64,000 nucleotides of DNA from [Phialemoniopsis] sp. UDSM-2020 (Eukaryota > Ascomycota > Sordariomycetes > Thyridiales > Thyridiaceae): contig JAEILZ010000007.1 in NCBI GenBank assembly GCA_018873225.1, forward strand, positions 1,054,001 through 1,118,000, read 5' to 3'. Positions 1 through 11,452 of this stretch are shown piece by piece. The first letter of the stretch is position 1; the number at the start of each line of letters is the position of its first letter. A program made the position numbers and the translations under genes. The notes under the pieces were generated by a model. That model searched no databases and was not told the origin of the DNA. It saw nothing but the letters and a program-made list of their open reading frames with translations.

Positions 1-2
1 CC

Positions 3-368
3 TTTTCAGTCCTCAAATACGAGCTCCAGGTCGACGAACAACTTGTGGATTCAGGTGAGTAGAAACTCGAAGAAGTTGAAGTCGAAGGCAGAAAGATTCA
101 AATTCTTGTACTGCATGAATACCATACATGGCCTTTCGTCGAAGGTGGGTCAAGCAAACGGTTTCATGTTGAACATCGTATTACAGGTGCTCTGACTATC
201 GGGTGTACTTGTGCAAACCAACGAGGCCCGGAATATGACCGCAGTCATGTCGAAAAGAAAACGAAGAGACTGCTTTGGTCCAAGCTAAGCCACAATATAG
301 TATGTAGTATCCTTTCTAAGTATGAGGCTTGTCTAAATGTTGTGCTGAATACTTGGTATCAAACTTAG
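3..368 (+). other. Possible 3' coding remnant of an off-window gene
   Basis: Frame 3 is open from the left edge to an in-frame TAG at 60-62 and then again from 63 to 365 (stop 366-368), with an acidic, protein-like composition in the second stretch and no ATG start. Bases 1-9 resemble a splice acceptor and 51-59 match a CAG|GTGAGT donor, so 10-53 could be an internal exon with a terminal exon further right. No domain is recognised. It could equally be a decayed gene copy or chance open sequence. Confidence 0.25.
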
Positions 369-482
369 TCTCTACCGTTTTCAATACAGCATCTTTGGTC
401 CGTGTCGATACTGATATAGAGACGCTCAAGTTGTTATGGTATCTCGCTGATGCCTTGGGTAAAGGCAAAGGTGGTCTTCGCA

Positions 483-1670
483 TCACAACCTACTTGCGGG
501 TTTCACCTCTGAGAGGTATTCATTGATCAAGGCGACAGCTTCCCGGGCAAGGCCAAAGCTGAACGTGTACCCTCCGGCCTCTTGACCGTAAGCATGCACG
601 ACCTTCTGCGAGCCAACATTCCGCTTCTCCAGGCATACCCCACCGTCTTTCTGGCCGATAACAGGAAACACACCGACATGATCGCAAATGAAGTCGTAAT
701 CTTCTACGTTGGGAGACCGAAAGACGTCTGGTTGGTTGGTATGTTGCCGAGCCATGATCTGGAGCGGATGAAGTGTGTCAGCAGCATGGCAAATAGGCAG
801 ACTATGAGCAGTGACGAGGGACATAAAACTTACCACCTTTCGATGCTCCGGGTTGGCCTCGAAATCCATCACACCCGGGGTCTTGATACCACCGATATAA
901 ATGGTGCCGTCACCCCTAGCAAAAGCTGTAGAATAATAACCTCCTTCGCCGCGGCGAATGTACAGTCGGTTGTAGTCGGACTTTCTGATACGGATGTTCT
1001 GTTGTCGCATCGGCTCGATGCGACGCTCCTGGACATCCTCGAGCTTCATTGCTCCGAAACCGGTGGCGTTGACCAGAACATCGTGACCCATTCCCTGGAG
1101 GTCGTGCAAAGAGTTGACATAAAGTCGCTTGAACACAACACCGCGTTCTTCGAGGCGCTTGCGGAACCAGGGGAGGAATGTTGTTGGCGTGATGACGACG
1201 GTCTTGTACTTGATGCCAAACTTGGCACCATCGGGCAGGTCCTCTTTGGCCATGATTTCAAAGTCCGGCACTTTGTGTCGATACCAGACTTGGTCCGTTG
1301 AACCATAGTCCTGGACTTCGCGCATCTCAATCTGGCGAACGCTGGACTCGGGATACTTCTCGGCGATCCTCCACAGGTCGGCAAAGCTACCAAGCTGCAT
1401 TTTCTGTTCTCTGGGTGTGCAGTCATGCACGCCGAGCCAAATGGCGCCAGCCCATTGGCTAACGTACTCATGTGTCATTTCATCGCCCGGAAGGTGGTGA
1501 CCGACGATGGTGACATCGTAGTCGCGGGGAAGCTGGCTGGCAATGCTCATGCCAGTGATTCTATTCCCGCATCGAGACGTTGTCAGTGCCTGCGAAATTA
1601 GGTGTCGAAGAGGGTCGGGGCCGGCGGATGCGACAACTTACCCAGCACCGAGGATCGTGATTTTGGGCAT
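483..1670 (-). CDS. D-amino acid oxidase family flavoenzyme (DAO1), PTS1 SRL
   Basis: Three exons are inferred: 1670-1642, 1560-834 and 758-483, giving 343 residues. Joining exons 1 and 2 restores the Rossmann motif GAGITG at residues 8-13. The intron at 833-759 is 75 bp, in frame and stop-free, so the gene reads through it unless spliced. Family marks include a SQWAGA segment near residue 40, a GGYYS segment carrying the probable active-site Tyr, and HAYGxxxxGYxxSxG near the C-terminus. The family oxidises D-amino acids to imino acids with H2O2. The C-terminal SRL is a canonical peroxisomal signal. The Arg that normally binds the substrate carboxylate (in the PxR motif of yeast enzymes) appears to be Ile here (PVIGQ), so the substrate may differ from a standard D-amino acid. 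It is divergent to cupin 1 and paralogous to DAO2 at 50-51.6 kb. Confidence 0.88.
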
Positions 1671-2293
1671 GTTGGATGTCGAGTTGAAGGGCAGTTGTTG
1701 TTGAGATGGAAACGTCGTGTCGCGTGTCGGGTGACGGGCTCACGGGTCGATGAGTGATGCAGAGGCTTGGACGTTGGTCAAAATGCTTCTGGGACGGGGG
1801 GGCCGCATTAAGCAGGACTGGTCAAATACATCACTTGGGCAGAGCAATGGTGCCGAACACATTATTTCCACTCGGTTTTACACATGCCAACATAACATGC
1901 GTGACAGAGATCAGAGCATTTCGCCTAGCGCTGAGCGGGCCCTAAGTAGCCATCGCTTATCCGACCCTTTGGGCAATTTCTTCCACACGGTGCCACGCTT
2001 CAGGTTGATGCGGGGCCTTCGTCTTCGTCTTCGCCGCCTGCACGCGCTCGCTAACATAAAGTGGTCCAAAGTAGGAAAGTCTTGGTTCGAGTAGGTCAGC
2101 GGTGTTGACTGTGGCAAAGACCTGTTTGTCCTCAGGTCCAGTCCCACGCGTAATAAGACGAGAACGTCCGGCCTAAGCTGAGCAATTTCCCGCTGTTCCT
2201 AGCAATCCTCCTCTCCTCGCCCCGGGAAACCATCTTGCTAATTCTCCACGCCCGCGTCAGCGCCCTCATCATCATCTACCCATCCCAACCACC
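1671..2293. promoter_or_regulatory. Divergent promoter between DAO1 and cupin 1
   Basis: This 623 bp gap separates two head-to-head genes and probably drives both. The last 80 bp before the cupin start are pyrimidine-rich and end in a good fungal start context (CAACCACCATG). No convincing gene is seen here on either strand. Confidence 0.5.
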
Positions 2294-2674
2294 ATGCCCG
2301 CGTCTAAGCCCAACGGGTCCGGGTCCACCCACCCCGCCGATGTTCCTCACGGCAATTGGGAATCCTTCCCCTGGCAGCCGTTTCCGGATTACGGCGGTTC
2401 CAAGTCTATCATTTATCGCTCAGCCGACGGCAAGGTGGTCTGTGGCGCCGCAAAGGAATCGGGAAAGGGTACCCTGAAGTGGCCATGTGACGAGTTCCTG
2501 TTCGTCACAGAAGGATGGATCAAGTTTAGCATCGAGGGGGGTGAGACATTTACTTTGGTCAAGGGAGATTTCTGTATGCTTCGCAAAGGGCACATTGTAC
2601 ACATGGAAATTAGCGACGATTTCGGCAACGTTGCGGTGTTCATGGACTCTGAAGGTCCAGTCACTCTGATCTAG
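2294..2674 (+). CDS. Small cupin protein 1 (DUF861/Cupin_3 type)
   Basis: This is an intronless 126-residue protein consisting of one small cupin barrel, with the characteristic pattern PCDEFLFVTEGW followed by GGETFTL, a Gly-rich turn and SDDF. The family includes ureidoglycine aminohydrolase-type and EutQ-like cupins; the fungal members have no assigned reaction. There is no signal peptide or membrane segment and no peroxisomal signal (ends TLI). It is about 53% identical to cupin 2 at 62.1 kb (about 58 of 109 positions counted by hand), so the two are clear paralogs near opposite ends of the cluster. It shares a promoter region with DAO1, which suggests joint expression and a role near the oxidase product, for example handling an unstable intermediate (inference). 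Confidence 0.85.
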   Translation: MPASKPNGSGSTHPADVPHGNWESFPWQPFPDYGGSKSIIYRSADGKVVCGAAKESGKGTLKWPCDEFLFVTEGWIKFSIEGGETFTLVKGDFCMLRKGHIVHMEISDDFGNVAVFMDSEGPVTLI

Positions 2675-3028
2675 ACTGGAGCAGAAGCAAACCTACCCAC
2701 GCCATCTCAGCCCTTAGAAGAAAATAAAATTGCAGAAGAATGGTGTTCGTATGTAAGAAGTGCTAGACTCAATAGTGTTTGTGCAGGTACAGTGCGATTA
2801 TGGCATCACAACGCCACGAGAAATAGATGCTTGACGCGTCACAAAGACCAGATACTAAGTTCAGGATTTCAAGGTGCTCGTTGAAAAGCTTTTCACCTTG
2901 AACCCGCGCAAAAAGCAAGCAGTCAAGTACCACAAGTCTTCTAAATCAACGCCGAGCCCATGTCAACCCGACAAAGACACACAGCGCCGGATCGGCCTCC
3001 TTATTGCCGGATCTACATGGCTCCTCGT
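2675..3028. other. Intergenic, convergent 3' ends
   Basis: This 354 bp stretch lies between the 3' ends of cupin 1 and APC1. An AATAAA-like run (gaaaataaaat, about 2720) is a plausible polyadenylation signal for the cupin. Nothing else is seen. Confidence 0.4.
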
Positions 3029-4940
3029 TCACTCATCAGCCTGAATAGCATCAGACTCCGGAGGGCCATTGTACACTAGGAATTGTGTCATGGTGTGTTA
3101 GTATGAGGATTTCCACTTCAAAACCGAAGGGGTGTGCTAAAGTCTTACCCTTGCGTCCATGGATGCCATACCAGGCCATTGCCAAGCAGAAGAATCCAAC
3201 AAGGAGGACACTCGCGTACGTCATCGTCTCCGGCGTCACAGGAATAGCAGCGGGCATAGAGAGCAACACCACTTCAAAAGCAATCCAGCCAAGGGCAACT
3301 ATGTTAACAAAATAGCCCAGTTTGTTGTTGAGCCTCCACCGAGCAACCGAGACTTCTTTGCGGCCGTACCACAGAGAAACTGCCACAGGTATAAAGTAAG
3401 AGACCGATAGCGCGTTGATGCCCACGGAGACGAAAGCGGACCAGGCAGAGGTGGAACCCAAGCTAATGAAACCCAGAACGAATTGGACCGCAGAGACGAG
3501 CATGAGGGCATTTAGAGGGTTGCCGGTACGAGGACTGACTTTGTTGAAGAAACTGGAGAACGGAATGGCATTGTCGCGTGCGAATGCCCAAGTTGTTCTA
3601 GATGTTGATGTATTAAGGGAGATGAGTGAGAAGAACACAATGATGGAGACCAAGGTGGACAGCACAAATCCAGCTGCAGGGGATGCAAGGACGGTCGAAT
3701 AAATGTATGGCAGACCCTGACCATTCGGAGCCATAATGACGTCGGCCAACGGGGGCATGGTAGCGCAAATGGGGATGATCTGGGTCAACATTGTCAGAAA
3801 GGTGAGAAGAGAAACGCTTAAACCACTATTTCTTACAAATGCAAGACCAGCAAAGAAAGATATCGGGACAATCTGAGCCATGGCTCGAGGAAGTCCAACT
3901 GCCACATCATGCACTTCTTCCGCCATGGAAGAGACCATGCCGACAGCGCAATACCTACAGCTTCTCAGAATGCTTCAATAAGACCGAAGGTCAGTAAACT
4001 CACGAGTACGCTGACGGTAACCAGCCTATGAAGTAAGAGAACGCTCCCCAGCCAGACATAGATGAGTCGAAATAGAACAGTCTGAGATTTTGCATCGTTA
4101 ACAAAGACGTCTTTCTCAAGTGTCTTCAAGACGGTCAACTTACGTGTCGTAAGCAGAATGTCGCCCAACTTCAGCCTTGATGGATAAACTAAGCAATGTT
4201 ACGAGGATGGTGACCCCAACAAGTATTGCCCCAAGAAGATCGAGATATGGGAGTATCTTATTCCCAAAGGCGCAGATGATGAAAACAAGGGCCTGGATTG
4301 CCCAGAAGACGAGCATGACCTGCCAGTTGGTCGCGGTGAATTCTGGTTTGAGGATGGAAATGGAGCAACAGAAGAAGGAGGCAAGCCCGAAAGAGCTGGC
4401 TAGACAGATGAGCCAATTGCTAGCCATCCACACCCACCCACTGATAAACGAGATGAAGACCCGGGCCTTCGGAGGGGCAACTTGGAAGGCCCAGTAGTAG
4501 GGACCTGCGGATGTGGGAAAGCGAGAGGCCAGCTCGGCTAGGGAGAGGACGACACACTGTGTCAATAGTGTCACGATAACCCAACCAGTGACCAGAGGAA
4601 GCTGACCACCCGAGATTGCGCTTGTTGTCAGTGGACCACCCACGCCGAATGGCACCTGATTCAGAACAGTGAGGTCAGTTTCTCCCAACACACAAGAAAG
4701 CCGAGGTAGGGCCAGGCAACTTACACACGACATGACCAGGGCCTGCGCGAGTATTGTCAGCGAAGAACGATTCTTGGACAGCTGCTGAGTGTATCCAAGA
4801 TGGCGCAGGACGTTGGACTCGTCACCGTTGCCGCCCTTTTGCGTGGTATCGTCAAGGGCAGGGGAGGCCGCGATAGAATCCGCCTTGGCCATCTCCGGGC
4901 CCTGTATTTCTGCTTTTCCGGTCATTTTCAAGTCGTTCAT
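3029..4940 (-). CDS. Amino acid/amine permease, APC superfamily (APC1)
   Basis: Six exons are inferred: 4940-4725, 4655-4144, 4081-4004, 3954-3837, 3779-3149 and 3075-3029, giving 533 residues. The protein is strongly hydrophobic with the layout of fungal GABA/choline-type permeases: a cytosolic N-terminus of about 70 residues, the segment FPTSAGPYYW after the first helices, a SMAEEVHD segment in mid-protein, a WAFARDNAIPFS segment in a later loop, and a YNGPPES tail. The expected role is proton-coupled uptake of an amino acid, GABA, choline or another amine. Two introns (4724-4656 and 3836-3780) are multiples of three without stops, so naive readings retain them. It is the same family as APC2 at 22 kb. 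The intronic GT and AG sites are all canonical. Confidence 0.88.
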
Positions 4941-5857
4941 ACTTTTCGTCTTTCAGTTACCGGTAATAGAGACTCTTTGAAAATGACTGCTTCCGATGCT
5001 GCTGACGGAGAGAAGGGATGGGAATGACTGGAGATGTGCTGCGTTAAGTATCAATTAGGACCCTGCAGAGAGCAACGCAAGTCAAAGCCCCAGCACACCT
5101 GACCCCCTGCTTAAGTTACACCGATAAGAGCCCCCAGTACCCCAGAGAGTGTTGCTTGGCAGTCCACGAGACAAGCTTCAGGTAAAGGGAATGTGTGGTG
5201 GAAGCGGAGATTGAGTACGAGCGGGGATTCCCCCACCGAATGATGCAAAATAGTAGAGATATCGGCGGTGATCAGCACTGAGCGCTATCTCTTGACGCTA
5301 AGGCCCTTTATCAACGCCTCAGCCTCAAGTACCTGTAAAGTACTCTAATCAAGGAGACAGACTAAAAATGCGGAGGAAGAAATTGCTGAATTTGGATGCT
5401 AGACGAGACATGCATGGAGTAGCGTTGGCTTGTCAACGCCAGAGGACTTCAATTTCATCGTTGCATAAAGAGGTTGCCCGAGAGTAGTTCCATGCGAATT
5501 CGACATATTACCATTTGATTCATCGCTGACAACTAAGCTAAAGCAGGGGTCAGTCACGTCCACTCACATACGGCGCTGGAGACGCGATTGGCGGCTTGGT
5601 ACTGTCCTCCTTTTCTTCTCTCTCTCTCTCTCTCTCTCGCTCTCTCTCATCTTTAGAAGCGCCTGGCATTAGAGCATTTATGATAATGATTGGTAGAAAT
5701 ACGATCGCCGCTACGTAGGCAGCGTGCTTCACAAATCACAGTGTTGTGAATTCAGAAAAGGGAGCATGTTGGCAAGGGCAAAAAGCACCAAGTTTTTGTG
5801 ATATTCTCTACCGCTTTTAGAGGTTGAGTTCCTACTCTACATATGAAACCACACTGC
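4941..5857. other. Intergenic region upstream of APC1
   Basis: This 917 bp stretch holds the APC1 promoter and the GMC1 3' flank. It contains a CT microsatellite at 5617-5648 and a TGACCCCC element near 5100. No gene is supported. Confidence 0.4.
5617..5648. repeat. (CT)n microsatellite
   Basis: A nearly pure CT tract of about 32 bp interrupted by a single G. It is a simple repeat in the APC1-GMC1 intergenic region. Confidence 0.9.
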
Positions 5858-7548
5858 TCAAATCCTAGCTCTGGGTTTCATAGCCTCAAACTCTGCAATA
5901 ATCATTTCGGCGGCTTTCTCTGCGACGGCATAAACGCTAAGCATGGGATTGATGGATGTGATGAAGGGGAAGACGCTAGCGTCAGCGACGCGTATCTTGC
6001 GCAGTCCTTTCACCTTGAGCGAAGGGTCAACGACAGCAAGCGGATCTTTGGCCACGTCTCCCATACGCATCGTACCGCAGGGGTGAAAGACGGTACCGTG
6101 TGTCTTCCTAGCGTAATCGGCAAGCTCGGCATCGGTCTGAATTTCCGGGCCTGGTGCAACCTCTCGTTTGATAAGGTCGCGGAAAGGGGCTGTGCAAGCC
6201 AGCTTGCGCCCTGCCTTGAGCTCGAATACCAGTGTCTTGAGATCATAGTCTTCAGGGTCGGTAAGATATCTGAAGTCTATGGCAAGCGGAACACTGGGGT
6301 CGCGAGATGTCAAGTAGACTCGGCCTCGGGACTTTGGCCTGGGAAGGTTTGGAATGAGACAATAGGCGTTCTCAGGGGCCTTGAAGCCATGCCGAGCTGT
6401 GTTGTCATCGAATCCGAGTCCGAACATGTGGAACATGGAATCCATGATACCTCCATCGTCGCCTTGGGAATTGGGGGGCTCACGCCTGAGGAAGAAGACG
6501 GCATCTGAATATTCGACAGACTCCTTGGGTACAGGGTCCTTCATCTCCCACATCATGATGGTCTCTGTGTGGTCCATCAAGTTCTCACCAACGCCAGGGA
6601 GATCGCGTACAACTGGGATGCCAAGGTCCTCGAGCTGAGCACGGGGTCCCACACCAGAGAGAAGCATGAGTCGGGCAGTATCGAACGTGCCAGCGCATAC
6701 CACAACTTCATGCCGAGCCTTGACTGTGACTTCTTGGCCAGATTTAAGCTTCAAAGCAACTCCAGTAGCAACATCGTAAGCAAAGTCAACCCGGTAGACC
6801 CAGGCGTTGGTGAGAATTGTCAAGTTTGGCCGCTTGACCTCGCCGCGCAGAATTGGGTGGATATAAGCGATGCTGGCGCTGCTACGGAAGCAGTTCTCAG
6901 GGTCATGGGCAATTTCAAGGAATCCCGTGGATGGTTTGATCATTCCCGACGACACAATCGTTTGGTTGAAAGATTTGGCCTCCGGGATGCCGAAAGCCTT
7001 TGCCGAAGCATCAATAAGAGCGCGGTCCACGTGGTTTTGGTATTTCGGCATGATTGGGTTGATGGTGATTTTCAGCTTGTTGACCAGCCTTACTGCCTCT
7101 TCAAATGTCCATCCCTTGGCACCTGCTTCTTGCCATTTTCGAAGGTCATACTCGAATGGGCGGAAGGAGATACAGCCATTGATGCTGGAGCAGCCGCCGA
7201 GGATCTTGCCCCGCGAGTGTTGAATGAAGCTATTGCCTGGAACAAGAGTCGTTTAGCTGACCGCAAGATTCAAGCTCAAATGGGATTCCAGATCAAATAC
7301 TCACCATTAGGCTGAGGTACCGACTTGTACTTGTAATCATGGTCACTGCCCCAAGAATTCGTTTGACCTCTAAGATCAAAAACATCGTCACGGCCAAGAT
7401 CGCTTGCACCACCCTCTATCATGAGGATTTCGCAGTCCGGGAGAGCTTCAGCTAGTCGGCTAGCAATGCAGCACCCTGCAGTACCACCGCCAACAATGAC
7501 ATAGTCGAACTGTGTCTCGTTGGCGGGCAACTCTGTGACTGTAGCCAT
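5858..7548 (-). CDS. GMC oxidoreductase 1 (choline/alcohol dehydrogenase-like)
   Basis: Two exons, 7548-7305 and 7236-5858, encode 540 residues. The N-terminus carries the FAD motif GGGTAG (about residues 20-25). The LGGCSSIN segment sits near residue 100, where choline oxidases have GGCSSHN with a His that binds FAD covalently; here it is Ile, so covalent FAD by that route is not expected. The GMC signature lies near GTFDTARLMLLSGVGP. The catalytic pair is visible as HPCGTMRMG and SINPM near the C-terminus. There is no signal peptide, so the enzyme should be intracellular. The last three residues, ARI, are at best a weak peroxisomal signal. The family oxidises an alcohol to an aldehyde. It is a paralog of GMC2 at 52.5-54.2 kb with a conserved first intron position. 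Confidence 0.9.
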
Positions 7549-9985
7549 GATGTCTGCCCAAGTCAGGTTGGCGCTGCAGCAGGGAATTGGTGGAAGAGGA
7601 GAATTTTCGAATGTGAGGGGAGAAACTATGCTGCTACGGTGCTGTAACAGCATATAAATCATATCGCCAACTATATCTATTACTTTTGGGGTTTTATTCA
7701 AGTCTGCTCGACATTTCTCAAGCCTTAAGTGGGGTTGATAGGGTGGTTGGGGAGGACTATGCCAAATTGGAGATGCAGCCGACTGTGGGGATTTCCTAAA
7801 ACAGCAAGCAAATCCAAAGTACCTTCTGAGTATCTACAATCACAGCCTCTGACCCCCTTTATCTTCGAAACTGTGGAACGGCGGGTCAAGCCCTGCAAAG
7901 GTGGCTTAAATTCAAGTCCTGTGTGCCAAGACTGACAGGGCGAACCGGAGACTGGGGCCACAGTGCCTTTCGAGGTTCTCCCCTCAAACTTGGTGGCATC
8001 CAATCCGCTTTTTGCATGACAAACACCGTCCCGTATTCAGGGCTCAAGGATATGTTGACTGACCACTGCTGATTCATTCCCGCTCTCCCGGAGCTGTTTA
8101 AGGGCGTCGAAGGGGAGGCGTAAGGGCGATATCAACCAGGCTAAGGCCCCCGAGCTCAACCCGGCGATTTGCCTAGCTGTCGTGGTCGAGAGCTATTATT
8201 CAACATGGCGGGTGGAGGTCAACATTAGAGAAAGGAGGATTCTTATCAAGCCAAGCGAAAGGCACATTTCTGGAAACACCAATTCGGTCTCAGCACTTGG
8301 CCCGTGCAAGCATGTCCTAGTCCTTGCGGCCTGCCGGATGGACTTAGGCGCCGCCACAGATACGGGGGGGGAGGGGATGGGGGCCTTTGGGGGTGGTATG
8401 TCTGCTTCAACATGGTAGGACTAAGGAGCAGGGTGGCGTATTCGAGATGCTCTAGAGAAAAGAGAGTAGCGGCTTCGCTTCTCACACTGGCAATGCTTTC
8501 CTACCGGCTCCTTCCCCCTCCCAATTGGTCATTGGAAGCCATGGCACTCGACCGAGCCGCTCTATTCCCCGAATCCCCTCCTACGACAATCAAATAGCGC
8601 AAAAACGACACTACTGCAGCCCGATTGATTGCGGGGGAAAGAAATGAGTATTTAAGTGGCCTCTTTGATGCGTCATGCAACCCATAGTCATGCAACCCCC
8701 GACACGAGAGCGTTTGGGGAAAGATAATGAAAGAATCCGCTAGCAAGGATTCCTTCTTGTATCTCGGATGAGGTCACGAATCGCCGATACGCTAATGCAG
8801 GTGCCGCAAGAATGCCGCTTTTGGCAAAGATTTCCTCTTGGTGTGTCCCAGGCCGCAAGACCAAGGGCAAAAACACCATCTGTCTCGCTTGACATCCAGC
8901 TTTGCAACATATCCACCGTCTCTAAACCTAGTCATTCCGAACATGGGTTCATGAGTTTGATATCTGATTTTATAGACAAAGTTCATAACATGAAAAGTCA
9001 GATCGTAGACGCGGGGTGCGCATGAACCCCAGCAGTGACAGACGTGGAATTTGTTTTTTACTTAATCTAGTTCTCTGTCGGGCTGCGATTCATCCAAGCG
9101 CTTGAACCTCCGCTCCTCTCTATGGAAGATTGAACCTGTCGCCCCAAAGGCCGACACTACTTCGATACGGTATCATTCAAATTGAGGCTGTCCATGAGAC
9201 CAACTGGGAGTAGTTGGCCAGCGCGTAGTTTGCATTGCCATCATCATGGGCTGATTATCATACGATCTCAAATCCGTATATCCAAATCTACTAATATATT
9301 ATATCCTCACTCTCTGTCCTTAATAATGACTTTGCCATGCTACTAGGATTCACCACATCCATCCTCCTGACTTCACGGCTTGTCGGCACAGCATGAGACC
9401 AAGCCAACAACCAAAAGCAGAGTGCATCACCTCGACGGAAGCATTTTATCGATGACCTCCTCGATTGTGTATCTAGGCCCCGATGAAATTCAACGAGAAG
9501 CGGCCATGCCTGATCTCAGCACTGGCGACAATGCGAACGTCGAATTCAGTGTCAACCATCATGACTTAAATGTGCCCGAGTCCGTTCAGTACATGCGCCT
9601 GCATAGGATCCGACCCAATTCGACCCTGAAATGTGGTCCGAGAACCGTTACCTTGCAGATAAATATTGGCATTTAGAGAGTGTTGATTAGCGATTCAAAG
9701 GTCACCATCGCATGCCCAGTGCCTGTGCACAGTACGTGGTCGAGAAAGCTACGCACAAGTCTTGCCTCTGGTCACAATCGATATAGGCATAGGGGTCTCA
9801 TGTGATTAGCCGCACACATTCAAATATGACAACCTGCCAAGATGAAGCTTTCGATGTTCAATAGGCTTGGTATTTACACTACTGTTGCAGTTTTGTCGAG
9901 GTACCTCACCCCGAAATATCATTGCTAATCCACGAGTGGCGTCAAAAGGATTCACCAGAGACGGAATGACTGGATGTGGGCTGCT
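7549..9985. other. Long gene-free gap
   Basis: This 2.4 kb stretch is the largest gap in the window. Open frames here are short and composition gives no recognisable family; the best is 98 codons at 9380-9676 (+), which I do not call. A GACCCCCTTT element lies at 7851-7860, about 300 bp upstream of GMC1, and a G-rich run at 8364-8396. Confidence 0.4.
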
Positions 9986-11452
9986 TCATGCGAAATTGAT
10001 TCGCGATCGTTGCTGCAGAAGGAGTTGCATTAAGGATGTTTCCATCCCTGCGTCGCGCCTCATCCACAGACCTTTCAAAAGCTCCAGTGACCACAGGTCG
10101 ACCGAGATGTGATAGCTCGAATAGAGGCCTTTAAAGCGTGTCTCTACCTGGGCTCTCAGCATTACCTCATTCGACCCTAGCTCGGCTCCTGCTGTGAGTA
10201 GTGGCATGGAGTGGAATCCTCGACATGGAGAGGTGAGCGGGGTGCTGAGGATCTTGCTCAACGCTTCAAGCGCATAGATATGAATGAGGTGTTCCAAGGC
10301 CACATCCGGCAGGGATTTATTCCAGGATGATCCCAGGCAGTTGGATTGATCTCTAGTGACTTCAGTAGCATGTTGGATGGGCTGGCCACATATCCGATAT
10401 AGAAGGATCAATCCATGGTTGCGATATGCCATGCTGAGGTCAACAAGCTCCTGATTGTCCGAGACTGGGTTCCAGGATAATAATTTCTCCTCGAGAGCGG
10501 CCTCTACGTTATTGTCTCTCCTCCCGCCATCTGCTACCACCCGGCAATGCCGTTCCAGATCCGAAATAATATAGAACAGTGGAGCAGAAAAGCCAATCAT
10601 TGGATGGAAAGTGTCTTGAGTCTGCTGTAAAGCGCGGTGTATAGGTGTTGAGCTGAGTGGCTTCAGACCATCGGGATCTGCAACCAAGGCACACGCCATG
10701 TACCAGTAGAGATACCAGCCGACAAGGTATCTTGCCATGGGCTTCTCGAGAGCCGTTTCGTCTTCCAAAACCAGATCGAGCACCGCACGAGCGCCGGCGA
10801 GGTGCTCCTTCCCATAGCAGTGTGGCTGGGGTGCAATCCACGACTCGGACACCCCTAGGATAAACACTGTGAGCAGAGAAGAGAGCGAAGGCCTCCCAGG
10901 TTCCCCAAGCTCCTCCTGTACAAGCCGAAGAGCGAGCCCACGCTCCTCGAGACATGTCTTCATCTGCGACTGGTCGAAGAAAGTCTTATGGCCCGCACTG
11001 ACGCTTTGGACTGCGTGCACGAGAGACGGAGCGACAATGAGATGCTCGAGCAGTGGAAACGACAATGGATTGTTGCTGGGGTCAAGACTCAGCATCTGGC
11101 TAGACCTCTCGAGCCAGTGTTGCAACAGGCGCTTGTTGGGTTTGCTCCGTCCGGCCCACGGATCGAGCTTCGAATAGCGACTCAGCCAAGGCGTTTCGAC
11201 CTGCCAAGTGACACTGGGTATTTCCGACCGGCAGGTCGAGCCGCGGCGCTGACAACGGAGACAGACGGGGAAGGTCTCGTCGCACTTGAGGTGACGCCAT
11301 CTGCACTCGACGCAGCCCTTTGTGCTTCGGGTATGGACCGGCCTGTGCTGGGAATTGTTGTGCTCAATCGGTGTTTGGACTGAGTCGGGAGGCGGTTGAT
11401 GCTTTGGTGTGGCTTTGCTCGTCGCGAAACGTACTCGAAAATTAACCTTCAT
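9986..11452 (-). CDS. Zn2Cys6 regulator, Fungal_trans_2 type (TF1)
   Basis: This single-exon gene encodes 488 residues. The zinc cluster is CVECRWRHLKC followed by C-x2-C-x6-C (spacing C2-C6-C6-C2-C6, about residues 47-75), then a WLSRYSKLDP-like linker and the long helical C-terminal domain of the fungal-specific type II family. The N-terminus contains the motif VRFATSK, shared in form with TF2, TF3 and TF4 (RFA[TP]xK), which marks the four as one paralogous set and supports the chosen ATG. The C-terminal end pattern (LWSLELLKGLWMRRDAG) is also shared. It is predicted to act in the nucleus on the surrounding cluster (inference from position). It is divergent to TF5. Confidence 0.9.
   Translation of the reverse strand: MKVNFRVRFATSKATPKHQPPPDSVQTPIEHNNSQHRPVHTRSTKGCVECRWRHLKCDETFPVCLRCQRRGSTCRSEIPSVTWQVETPWLSRYSKLDPWAGRSKPNKRLLQHWLERSSQMLSLDPSNNPLSFPLLEHLIVAPSLVHAVQSVSAGHKTFFDQSQMKTCLEERGLALRLVQEELGEPGRPSLSSLLTVFILGVSESWIAPQPHCYGKEHLAGARAVLDLVLEDETALEKPMARYLVGWYLYWYMACALVADPDGLKPLSSTPIHRALQQTQDTFHPMIGFSAPLFYIISDLERHCRVVADGGRRDNNVEAALEEKLLSWNPVSDNQELVDLSMAYRNHGLILLYRICGQPIQHATEVTRDQSNCLGSSWNKSLPDVALEHLIHIYALEALSKILSTPLTSPCRGFHSMPLLTAGAELGSNEVMLRAQVETRFKGLYSSYHISVDLWSLELLKGLWMRRDAGMETSLMQLLLQQRSRINFA

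Noticed and set aside
582..1301. Long plus-strand frame of 239 codons
   Set aside because: It lies antisense to DAO1, whose motifs, splice sites and PTS1 are on the minus strand; no family resemblance on the plus strand.
5843..7315. Plus-strand frames of 221 and 248 codons
   Set aside because: They are antisense to GMC1, which has a complete set of GMC motifs on the minus strand.
9380..9676. 98-codon plus-strand frame in the large gap
   Set aside because: No domain, no splice-linked neighbour and a non-distinct composition; insufficient to call a gene.
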